The position numbers and the translations under genes were made by a program. A DNA stretch of 64,000 nucleotides from Chondromyces crocatus (GTDB taxonomy: Bacteria; Myxococcota_A; Polyangia; Polyangiales; Polyangiaceae). The stretch covers positions 3,856,973 to 3,920,972 of the forward strand of contig NZ_CP012159.1 of NCBI RefSeq assembly GCF_001189295.1. The letters are read 5' to 3'. Under the pieces are notes generated by a model. It made no database searches. It had not been told where the DNA came from and saw only the letters and a program-made list of their open reading frames with translations. The first letter of the stretch is position 1, and every line of letters begins with the position of its first letter. This document shows positions 18,501 to 23,970 of this stretch, in pieces.

Positions 18501-19208
18501 AGTCCACAGCTCCCAGCCACGCTGCAGGCCCTGGGCCGTGGCGACGCCATCGCCAGGCGCATCATGGATGGCGTTCGCATCGGGATGGCCAGGATGCTGC
18601 TGGAGTCTGCCAAGCTCGGGGTGCTAGGTGGCACCAGCCGTGTTTACGTCGCGTACACCACGATCACCGCTGCCTGGAATGGTTACAAGGAGAGTGGGCT
18701 GCCCGGTGCTCTCGATGCCGTCAATCCCGCCAGCCAGATGGTGGAAGCCGGCGTGGAGGCCTACGACGCCGCCGCCGCAGAGGACTGGGAATCCGCGGGG
18801 GCCAGCTTGTTCAAGGCGGGCTCGATCGGGATGTCCATCCTCGCCACCGCTGTCGGGGTGGGGGGCGCCATCTCCGCGACCATCGGATCGACGGCACGCA
18901 CCGTGGGAAGGGCGTCTGTCGGACCTACAAGGGGCGGTGGGCCGGGAGCCCGCCCGAGTCAGCCCTTTTCGAAGGCCGGGAAGGACGAAGTATGGAAACA
19001 GAACGCGACGAAGCACAGCGGCGTCAACAAGTGCGAAAACTGCGGCAGCGACGTCATCAAACCTCAGCAGCATACAAAGGGGGTCACTCCCCCAACCAAC
19101 GAGGGACATGTCGACCACGTCACCGCGCGTGTGAAGGGTGGTTCAGGAACGCCTGATAATGGCCAAGTGCTTTGTCGCGGCTGCAATCTGGAGAAGGGAG
19201 CCCAGTGA
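12582..19208 (+). CDS. Rhs/YD-repeat polymorphic toxin with SpvB/VCBS N-terminus and HNH nuclease C-terminus
   Basis: 2208 residues. A lipoprotein signal (ALLLLIAVLLVGAC, Cys44) is followed by an SpvB-like start (GEATYTIPVPTLPGRAGIEP) and at least seven FG-GAP/VCBS calcium-loop-like units (such as DVNGDGLPDAVQ and DVDGDGMVDLLQ). Many YD repeats follow, then the Rhs core end with GRFLTPDPL and SYVLNSPLSLVDPSG near residue 1905. A pre-toxin region precedes the tip (about 2125-2208), which carries CENCG, HVDHV and VLCRGCNLEKG, an HNH nuclease zinc/metal pattern. Known Rhs proteins enclose a C-terminal toxin used against competitors, so this is probably a contact-dependent DNase. Codons of the tip are less GC-rich than the body, consistent with tip exchange. 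The next gene overlaps its stop and should be the immunity gene. ATG 12582 has AGGAG 14 bases upstream. Confidence 0.88.
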   Translation: MPTQASRPQHALPSVSGCSFPSQRRRPLPPALLLLIAVLLVGACSDAGSPLVWSSASQTLWDASPIPPIPPLLCLGPDEGPSPFPPDLAQGTTSAAGTLPGSFSVTSTGEATYTIPVPTLPGRAGIEPSLAITYDSAQGEGLLGIGFHLQGLSSVERCPRNVAQDGHIAPVRDAEDDALCLDGQRLVPVDPQPGRVAREYRTFPDSFTRVEADFAESEGWPAERGPKRLRAHSKAGLIYEYGGESSGRVLAREEVVRSWLLTRLSDRDGNTMEVVYRNDLHAKGYTVEHAPQQITYTGHPSVPASRTVEFAYGPLESADVRVLYARGMELRRSLSLRSIQMFGPGHVLARELRFGYGHGPATGRLRLEAVRECGGDGTCKPPTRFTWHTAGAAGYRQQQTPVEVPLSERGTLMTMDVSGDGLDDLVTSDMVVEAGTEQPITRWSVTLNRSQELTPAFFEAAVTGQEQPHFIDAEPPYQPELGTPLDYDHDGRMDLFLHDVHGQALTWEVLLSDGDGTFTRRDTGVPRPFTMGMTPAGLRSPDASTHLVDVDGDGMVDLLQCYKSAHEQLWYLHRWTAAAGGFEPHGDRVHALTPYPCHAELHAIDVDTDGRVDLVMQELVLVGSQVRAGSQYVAFAYELSDGSWTRALMNLRLTPPGDRVFFLDVNGDGLPDAVQSNRDDEQLYTSMNTGAGFAEPVPSLATPMLGAARFVRFASVLDHNADGRQDLLLAMSDGGSESLPAWKVLQATGEIGPGTFEIVHPGLPMGVVLQQDELPTPDHPLTPRVTDVNGDGAQDLLYAFNNQVHVFENVLGQEDLLAAVTDGMNAHDPEDAEYLPNVQIRYDHLIDRARTTAGFEDTTGIPSPEQRTYRTLEHSDEDQCRYPVRCVVGHRRVVSGYVLNNGADRPRTFQVAYRNGRHHRLGRGFLGFGTRIVRDLDTGAGTAEFYDNVTFDGAFQAFPFRGQVQRSWRWSPSLPLDAHSAEPVSVELLTTRSYPVVIPTQAGTYFTLSLLEGKSRHQGTFLPGGGKGLEESVRDLEGDLSTRMSDTLRTVSDFDLYGNILAEQTQTDGVDLELTVTRSFDNDPLSWRLGELTRETTCSKAAGETQCRVMHRSYDGRGHVRMERVGGEPFDPEMQLDVWFSRDALGNIHNTRSRDGTGQVRASCISYDALGLMPHAHRNLEGHQSYTRYDPALGVLQASVDPNGLVSRWAYDGFGRVTLESLPGRMPTAIRRTWTKDGGAAGNAWNLKIRTSSAGGQDETVQFDGLGREVRWWWQALDVGEEQAPRMMQEVGFDARGEHLAWRSLPIAAPAPPGSMQVRETWQYDGMGRVLRHVTPWGAATTHEYIGRDEVITAPGQAVTRIASDALGRPTAVGDPEGGVTRYTYGPFGGLRTVTTPAGATTLTERDAFGRVRRQVSPDRGVSTAHYDGYGQKVSSLDAAGREVTTSYDTLGRITRQVDEDGVTEFRWDDAPHGVGQLALVVSPDGHRLRYGFDHLGRPATTTLELGGESFTSRLSYDLSGRLKRIEHPSAPGIGSFAVEREYDPYGRLRALKDAGSGAEFWRATAIDAGNRITGERFGGGTASTLRTFDAARERVSRIATQAAGVPVQEFAYLWNDRRKLVERSDGIHANVERFRYDLLDRLTCAQFGLINAALCPRPFIYGPDGNLLQKPGVGAYEYDPAQPHAVVRAGSAFYGYDAVGNQTSRPGATIAYTAFDLPKQISLTSGDTVDIEYDGLQQRVRKTTATQEIVSFGELYERVTDVVTGNVEHRYHVHNDERVVSLVRRSTAQGTRTLHVHADHLGSIDVLTDGVTGSVAEQRSYDAFGAPRHPDWGSGQTASPHELSSLGFTGHEADLDLGLVNMKGRIYDPKLGRFLTPDPLVPRPLFGQSWNSYSYVLNSPLSLVDPSGFQEQPPATEDGCSQGCTIWVFGPPREPKPPAPPKVVEGNLEEAAGAGSTQAPIDVGTSGVRGGWSPQLPATLQALGRGDAIARRIMDGVRIGMARMLLESAKLGVLGGTSRVYVAYTTITAAWNGYKESGLPGALDAVNPASQMVEAGVEAYDAAAAEDWESAGASLFKAGSIGMSILATAVGVGGAISATIGSTARTVGRASVGPTRGGGPGARPSQPFSKAGKDEVWKQNATKHSGVNKCENCGSDVIKPQQHTKGVTPPTNEGHVDHVTARVKGGSGTPDNGQVLCRGCNLEKGAQ

Positions 19209-19480
19209 TTTCTGCTTTCAACGAGAATCCCCGCCTCGGAGTCTTGACCACTGCTCCAGTTTTGGCTGGAGCGCCCATCATGATGGTCTCTCACGACGCC
19301 GATGATGGGGGGTGGCAATTCCTGTGTGGCACAACAACTGACCCTGCAGACGGGCGTATCGTTCACTTGCAAGAGATTGTGGACATGGACCCGTCTCTCA
19401 CTGTGCTGGCGGACCTTCCGAGCGGATGGGTTGCCTTTCGCACCAGCGTCGATGGTGAGTGGACGAGGGAACGCTGTTGA
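19205..19480 (+). CDS. Putative immunity protein for the Rhs HNH toxin (DUF2185/Imm33-like)
   Basis: 91 residues. GTG 19205 overlaps the toxin stop (GTGA), the arrangement expected of a toxin/immunity pair. The sequence has VSHDADDGGWQFLCGT, then an acidic stretch, IVDMDPSLTVLADLP and GWVAFR. This resembles, from memory, DUF2185 (Imm33) immunity proteins, which share a GW-F-G motif and a DPSL-LP-G tail; I could not search. It is acidic and cytosolic, with no signal peptide, as expected of a nuclease inhibitor. Its base composition is lower in GC than the rhs body, like the toxin tip, so both probably arrived together. Confidence 0.7.
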   Translation: MISAFNENPRLGVLTTAPVLAGAPIMMVSHDADDGGWQFLCGTTTDPADGRIVHLQEIVDMDPSLTVLADLPSGWVAFRTSVDGEWTRERC

Positions 19481-19512
19481 AATTTTGCCTCGAAAAATAA
19501 CCAGGACTGTCA

Positions 19513-19660
19513 GCGACCGTTCACCTACGGACCCGATGGCAACCTGCTCCAGAAGCCCGGCGTCGGCGCCTACGAGTACGACCCCGCGCAACCCCACGTC
19601 GTCGTCCGAGCTGGCAGTGCTTTCTACGGCTACGACGCCGTCGGCAACAAGACGTCGCGA
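19513..19660 (+). pseudogene. Rhs core fragment
   Basis: 148 bp aligning without gaps to 17552-17699 inside the rhs gene (offset 1961), with about 9 in 10 bases identical. It encodes TYGPDGNLLQKPGVGAYEYD and FYGYDAVGNKTSR with no start of its own. A displaced piece of an Rhs core, typical of orphan tips left by toxin replacement. Confidence 0.85.
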
Positions 19661-19722
19661 AGGCACTGGACGACATCGAGGGCGCGACCGGTACACGTCC
19701 CCGATTTCACCCTTACAACTGA
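19661..19722 (+). pseudogene. Residual toxin C-terminus (orphan Rhs tip)
   Basis: Immediately after the core fragment, one frame reads KALDDIEGATGTRPRFHPYN then stop at 19720-19722, nine bases before an immunity-like ATG. I read this as the last 20 or so codons of a lost toxin tip. The assignment rests mainly on its position. Confidence 0.45.
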
Positions 19723-19730
19723 GAGCAACC

Positions 19731-20041
19731 ATGGGACATCAGGTGAATTTCTACGTCACGCCGGCGGACGTCACACAGCTGCACCTGCGCATCAGTGAGA
19801 TCGAACCGATGCGCATTCTCCACGATCGTTCAGCCACGGCCGAACCACGGGAAGTGCGCAGTCTCAACTTGGTAGAAGAGACGCAACCCTTGCTTTTCTA
19901 CTTCCTGGTGCGTGAGCGCGACCTGGCAAAGTCGTCACCGAGCACATTCCTGCACAGGGGTGCTCGACGGTGGACTACCTACGATCCCCAGTCGTCCAGT
20001 TCAACAGCTGCTACTTCGACGGCAAAATCCTTCGGCGCGGC
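19731..20041 (+). pseudogene. Frameshifted orphan immunity-like gene
   Basis: Starts at ATG 19731 behind GAGAG with MGHQVNFYVTPADVTQLHLR and continues to LLFYFLVRERDLAK. A one-base frame change near 19927-19931 is then needed to read VVTEHIPAQGCSTVDYLRSP and VVQFNSCYFDGKILRRG. Together the halves make a smooth small acidic protein ending in a D-LRSP-V-F-C motif, so a single indel (mutation or sequencing error) is likely. Its place after an Rhs fragment and toxin tail suggests an immunity gene for a lost toxin; the family is not identified with confidence. Confidence 0.6.
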
Positions 20042-20181
20042 GGGTGGAGTCCGCAACTCCTGGCCACGCAGCAGGCCCTGGACCGTGGCGACGCCATCGC
20101 CTGGCGCATCCTGGATGGCGTCCGCATCGCAATGACCAGAATGCTGCTGGAGTCCGCAAAGCTCGGCATCCTGCGCGGCAC
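20042..20181 (+). pseudogene. Rhs pre-toxin fragment
   Basis: 140 bp aligning without gaps to 18495-18634 of the rhs gene (offset 1547). It encodes GGWSPQLLATQQALDRGDAI then LDGVRIAMTRMLLESAKLG, the counterpart of the pre-toxin segment in the intact protein. Its frame continues from the immunity pseudogene and stops at 20213-20215. Confidence 0.85.
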
Positions 20182-20220
20182 TCCCGCGAGCCGAAGTCTG
20201 CCTCCTCGGCGATGAACAGC

Positions 20221-20255
20221 GCGCCCGTCCTCCCGAGGCAGGCGAGGACGGGCGC
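20221..20255. terminator. Strong bidirectional hairpin terminator
   Basis: Perfect 12-bp stem (GCGCCCGTCCTC / GAGGACGGGCGC) with an 11-base loop, between the end of the Rhs island and the convergent gene at 20292-21152. A TTC-rich but short tail follows on the plus strand. Confidence 0.75.
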
Positions 20256-20291
20256 CTTCATTCTCACGAGCGGCCTACTGGCCCTCGTGCA

Positions 20292-21152
20292 TCACCCCGC
20301 GGCCGGCGTCGCTCCCCCCGTCATCGACGGCGGCTCCTCGTCCAGCGCCTCCTCCTCCTCGATCCCATCGAGCCCCCTCTCCAGCCCCTTGGCCGGAGAG
20401 CCTCCCAGCGGCGGCGTCGACGACCCTTGCGCTGCCGCCCGCGCCCTCCGCGCTGCCCGGGCCGCTGCGCGCTGCTGGAGCCGCTGCCCCTCGTAGGGCC
20501 CCAGCAGCTCCCGCTGCATCGCCGTGTTCCCCTCGTAGTCGACGACCACCTGCGCCGCGAAGCGCACGAACGCCTCGTGCCACGCCACGCTCGCCAGCTC
20601 CGTCGCGCGCCCTGCGCCGCCGGCGTCCTGGCCCAGCGAACGCCCGTAGCGCTCCACGTGGGTCACGAGGTGCAGCACCTCGGCCTCCAGCCCCAGCGCA
20701 GTGACCGCAGCGTCGACCTCCGGCTCCCCGAGCCGCTGCCGCAGATCGGTCAGGTGCTTCAGCTCCATCTCCATTGGCAGCCGGATGAAGCTCGTCCCCT
20801 TGGGAAACAGGCGCGTCCGCAGCAACCGCACCTGACCCAGCACCTCGCGCTGCGCCGGACCCAGGGGAACGAGCGTGTCGAGCAGCATCTCCTCGCGCGC
20901 TTCGAGCATCCGGTGAAACGCCGTCACCACCGTGTCGGTGGCCTGATCGGCGGCCCTCGGCGGGACATCCCGCACATTCAAGAGCGCCAGCGTCGAAGCG
21001 ATGACGGCATCTCCACGGGTCCGTGTCGCGCCTTGGAGCGGTGTGGCTCGGGGCGCTGCCAGGATGGGGCCCAGCGCATTCCCGACGTTGATCTGACGGT
21101 CCACTTCCAGACGGGTCGTATTCAGCATGTCTAAAAGCCTCATGGTTCTCAT
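20292..21152 (-). CDS. Helical protein of unknown function
   Basis: 286-residue soluble protein with no recognised family. It looks almost entirely helical (REEMLLDTLVPLGPAQREVL, PMEMELKHLTDLRQRLG, TELASVAWHEAFVRFAAQVV). An Ala/Arg-rich coiled segment follows (AAARAARRARAAAQG), with an acidic tail (LDGIEEEEALDEEPPS). No signal peptide. ATG 21152 and 21143 are both possible; GAGAACC precedes 21143, so the shorter form is equally likely. It lies between the Rhs graveyard and the 31-bp minisatellite. A role in the neighbouring systems is not supported by sequence. Confidence 0.65.
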   Translation of the reverse strand: MRTMRLLDMLNTTRLEVDRQINVGNALGPILAAPRATPLQGATRTRGDAVIASTLALLNVRDVPPRAADQATDTVVTAFHRMLEAREEMLLDTLVPLGPAQREVLGQVRLLRTRLFPKGTSFIRLPMEMELKHLTDLRQRLGEPEVDAAVTALGLEAEVLHLVTHVERYGRSLGQDAGGAGRATELASVAWHEAFVRFAAQVVVDYEGNTAMQRELLGPYEGQRLQQRAAARAARRARAAAQGSSTPPLGGSPAKGLERGLDGIEEEEALDEEPPSMTGGATPAAG

Positions 21153-21410
21153 TCGGTGAAATTCCGTAAATAAGGAAAGCTCCGGAGGCCCCTAACCTGG
21201 ATCCTGGAGAGCCTCCGCGCAAGGCGGACAAGCACGGCCAGATGAAAAATAGGTAGCACAAGGTGGGTAAACGTCTGCTGGAGCTGCCGAGGCCATGGCA
21301 TCGCCAGCGTACCCGTCGCGCCGCGTGGGCCACCGGATGCAGACCGCTCGAAGAAGCTCGAATCTATTGGCTTTTCTTGCTGCCACCGTGCGGTGGCGCT
21401 CGCGGACGTC

Positions 21411-21689
21411 GGAAGCTCGCGGAGGTTCCCTGACACGCGTCGGAAGCTCGCGGAGGTTCCCTGACACGCGTCGGAAGCTCGCCGAGGTTCCCCGACACGC
21501 GTTGGAAGCTCGCGGAGGTTCCCTGACACGCGTTGGAAGCTCGCCGAGGTTCCCCGACACGCGTCGGAAGCTCGCGGAGGTTCCCCGACACGCGTCGGAA
21601 GCTCGCGGAGGTTCCCCAACACGCGCTGGAAGCTCGCCGAGGTTCCCCGACACGCGTCGGAAGCTCGCGGAGGTTCCCCGGCGCATGCT
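21411..21689. repeat. 31-bp tandem repeat array (nine units)
   Basis: Units begin at 21411, 21442, 21473, 21504, 21535, 21566, 21597, 21628 and 21659; the last diverges at its end. Each unit joins an imperfect dyad (GGAAGCTC-GCG-GAGGTTCC) to a TGACACGCGTC block with a central ACGCGT palindrome. Variation is limited to a few positions (G/C in the dyad, T/C before GACACG, C/T at the unit end). There are no spacers, so it is a minisatellite rather than a CRISPR array. Confidence 0.95.
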
Positions 21690-21719
21690 GTGTAGTCCAG
21701 TTCACCGATTGCATGAAGC

Positions 21720-21930
21720 CGGAGGGGTTGAACCATCACCCGCACGTCTGGGTCCGTCAGAATCTCTGCTCGGCTCGCGAGGCGCTTGGGCCTTCGTGCT
21801 TCACGTCGGCGTGAAGTGCCGCGTTTCGTGGCGGTGCTGTTCCCCCGTCCATGCCTCCCGAAGCTGGCGAAGCGCCTTCCATGTCGCTCGTACGCCGTCG
21901 ATGTCGGGATGCCCTGCGCGACAGGTGATC
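21720..21930 (-). pseudogene. Decayed ECF sigma factor gene, remnant 1
   Basis: The minus strand reads GIPTSTAYERHGRRF in one frame and ALRQLREAWTGEQHRHET in another. These match GIPTSTVYKRHARA and RRQLREAWSREQHRHED of the intact sigma factor at 11614-12195. DNA similarity runs from about 21787 to 21911 and then breaks. Only the region 4 tail survives, with frameshifts, directly downstream of tfuA. Confidence 0.8.
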
Positions 21931-21966
21931 GCGTCGCATGCGAGGCGCTCCAGCCGCAGAGAGCGC

Positions 21967-22719
21967 TCAGGCAGGGTCTGTCGCCCGCAGACGACGCGCC
22001 CCCTGCGCAATCTGCTCCCACGCCTCGGTATGCTGGAAGTGATAGCGGACCTGTTTGGGCGTGATGCCCGACTTCACCCGCCGATCCATCGTGCGGAGCA
22101 GTTCGAGCGCGTCCAGTCTTTTCCGATCGACGCGCCGCTCGGGCAGATAGCTACGGAGCGCCGCGATCTCGCTGTCCAGCAGGCCCGCATCGCTCGCGCT
22201 CCCGAGCAGCGACGGGTAGCTCCGGTCCGCATAGAAAGACGATCTGGCGAGCCCGATGAGCTTCTTCTGCGTATCGACACCGATCACGCCATCGCGAACC
22301 GCACCCGCGAGCGTCGCGCGGATGTCGACCATGGCCACCGACAGCGGTCGATAGCCGCCCTCGGCCGGCGCGTGGGCCGTGGCGACCTCGTCGTCGGCGT
22401 CGATGTGGCCGCGGCGGAAGGATTCGTAGACGTCTCCGATGCCCTCCATGCCGAATGTCGCCAGCTCGGCGGCGCGCAGGGCGCCCATGCTCGCCGCGCC
22501 GAACACGTGGATGCCCTCTTTCATGGTCCAGAGGATTTCCTTGTGGGAGACGGACGGGACATGATCGAAATAGCCGTCGATGATTCCGATCGCTGCGGGT
22601 CGTTCGCACGCGGCGCGATAGACGTCTCCTTGCGCTGCCGGGGGCAGGTACGTGGCCTCCAGCACGCCGCTCGCCTCGGTGACGGAGAGCGTGGGCCCGA
22701 GGAAAATGACCACCTTCAT
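21967..22719 (-). CDS. tfuA: TfuA-like protein (YcaO partner)
   Basis: 250 residues matching the TfuA core family: VVIFLGPTLSVTEASGVLEA, TYLPPAAQGDVYRAA, IGIIDGYFDHVPSVSHKEIL, and GIHVFGAASMGALRAAELA followed by a GMEGIGDVYE helix. Known TfuA proteins act with YcaO to exchange a peptide-bond oxygen for sulphur (thioamides in McrA and in thioviridamide-type peptides); TfuA is thought to deliver or release sulphide. Its ATG overlaps the ycaO stop as ATGA, so the two are translationally coupled. The C-terminal half is helical and less conserved (RVDRKRLDALELLRTMDRRV). The frame is open upstream through ycaO but only from 22719 does it resemble TfuA. The substrate is not evident. Confidence 0.9.
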   Translation of the reverse strand: MKVVIFLGPTLSVTEASGVLEATYLPPAAQGDVYRAACERPAAIGIIDGYFDHVPSVSHKEILWTMKEGIHVFGAASMGALRAAELATFGMEGIGDVYESFRRGHIDADDEVATAHAPAEGGYRPLSVAMVDIRATLAGAVRDGVIGVDTQKKLIGLARSSFYADRSYPSLLGSASDAGLLDSEIAALRSYLPERRVDRKRLDALELLRTMDRRVKSGITPKQVRYHFQHTEAWEQIAQGARRLRATDPA

Positions 22720-23942
22720 TGCACGTTCTCCAGGAGGCGCCTCCGCGCTCGCGCGCCTGGCCTGTACCCGGGCACATCGCTCAAAGGTTCGAGGCCCGGG
22801 ACGATCACCCGCACGACCGGGATCTCGAAGAGGTCCTTGGTCAGGTCCACGGCCACCACCTCCTCGATGCCGACGGCGCGCAGCCGCTCCAGGAGCTGTG
22901 CCAGGTCGTCGTCGAAGGACTCGTTCCACCTGTCTGGCGTCTCGTGAAAGTGTCGCGTGCGGGGCTCGGCGGCGAGCGCAGCCGTCATCCTCCGCGCCGC
23001 CTCGACGTCGCGGCTGGCGCTCTGCGGGGCCTGATGAAGCACATCGTCGCGTGAGCCCGTGATGAGCGTGAGGCGGCTCTGGGCGGCTTCGGTGAGGGCG
23101 CGCGAGAGTGCCACCGCGCGGCTGAGGTGACAGCCGAGGCCACCCATCGGGCCGATGAGGCGGTTCGGGTTTGGCTCTCGGTCGACGATGGTGCACATGA
23201 ACGCCGCCACGCCGACGTCGGAGGTGGTGTCCCAGATGGCCACCTCGACGCCCGCGCGCTCGTACATGCCGAGCAGCTCGCGACAGCCGGCATCGTCCAC
23301 GGTGTCGGGATCGACCCGGCGGCTCCGCTGAATCGCTTCCGTCGAGCTCCGATGCAGCGTCGTGCAATCGTGCTCGATGAGTTCGCACAAGGCGTGAGCC
23401 AGCGCCTCCTGAGGGGCGTTCCCGGAGGCCAGGCCGCGGGAGCTCATCAAAAAGGACCCGCTCCCCGAAGGAAGTGGCAGCGTGTAGTCCATGTGCACCA
23501 TCTCGTGAGGCACCCACGTCGACGCGCCATCGAGCAGGTTCGTCCCTTCGATCCACAGCGTGCGGTAGTTCTGGTGAAACTGGCCGACCAGGAGCGCCGG
23601 CAGGGCGGCGACGCCGACCAGCCGGTGGGTGAACCGCAGCTCGTTGAAGGTGGCGAGCTTGAGGGGCCGGTCGATCTGCTCGGCGTGCCAGAGTTCGAGC
23701 GACTCCATGAGGCCCGAGGCCCTCGCGGCGTCCAGGTCCATGCCCTTTCCCTGGGAAACAGAGAGCGAACGCGCGTTGGGCCGGACGACCATCACCACGG
23801 GAATGCCGATCGTATCGAGCCCCGTGACGTCGGCGATCCGGGTGATGCCCGTGATGGGCATCATCCGTCGCATTCGTTCCACCGTCTCGGTCGGGGTCAC
23901 GAGGCGGTGGGTGCCAGCGAGATGACGCTTGATGGCGGGCAT
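22716..23942 (-). CDS. ycaO: YcaO-domain cyclodehydratase/thioamidase
   Basis: 408 residues with the YcaO ATP-binding signature. SVSQGKGMDLDAARASGLME is followed by Glu80 and Glu83 (ESLE); then comes ALAHALCELIEHDCTTLHR with the second glutamate pair. Later GPMGGLGCHLSRAVALSRAL and LTEAAQSRLTLITGSRDD complete the domain. YcaO enzymes phosphorylate a backbone amide to form azolines, amidines or, with TfuA, thioamides. The C-terminus (GARARRRLLENVQ) lacks the Pro-rich end of azoline-forming types, consistent with a TfuA-dependent enzyme. It is the central gene of a three-gene minus-strand unit: unknown gene, 28-bp gap, ycaO, four-base overlap, tfuA. No leader-binding E1-like partner is nearby. 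Confidence 0.92.
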   Translation of the reverse strand: MPAIKRHLAGTHRLVTPTETVERMRRMMPITGITRIADVTGLDTIGIPVVMVVRPNARSLSVSQGKGMDLDAARASGLMESLELWHAEQIDRPLKLATFNELRFTHRLVGVAALPALLVGQFHQNYRTLWIEGTNLLDGASTWVPHEMVHMDYTLPLPSGSGSFLMSSRGLASGNAPQEALAHALCELIEHDCTTLHRSSTEAIQRSRRVDPDTVDDAGCRELLGMYERAGVEVAIWDTTSDVGVAAFMCTIVDREPNPNRLIGPMGGLGCHLSRAVALSRALTEAAQSRLTLITGSRDDVLHQAPQSASRDVEAARRMTAALAAEPRTRHFHETPDRWNESFDDDLAQLLERLRAVGIEEVVAVDLTKDLFEIPVVRVIVPGLEPLSDVPGYRPGARARRRLLENVQ

Positions 23943-23970
23943 GGATCCATTCCTTGGGATGCGCAGGGCG

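Larger units (their letters stand above)
21153..21966. other. Intergenic region with minisatellite and sigma-gene remnant
   Basis: No intact gene in about 810 bp. It contains the 31-bp repeat array (21411-21689) and a decayed ECF sigma fragment (about 21720-21930). The long open frames here on both strands come from repeats lacking stop codons. Confidence 0.7.

Noticed and set aside
21411..21689. CRISPR array
   Set aside because: The 31-bp units are directly adjacent with no unique spacers, and no cas genes are nearby.
21149..22947. Long open frames on both strands over the minisatellite
   Set aside because: They follow from a stop-free 31-bp repeat and antisense of tfuA; no ribosome sites or domain content.
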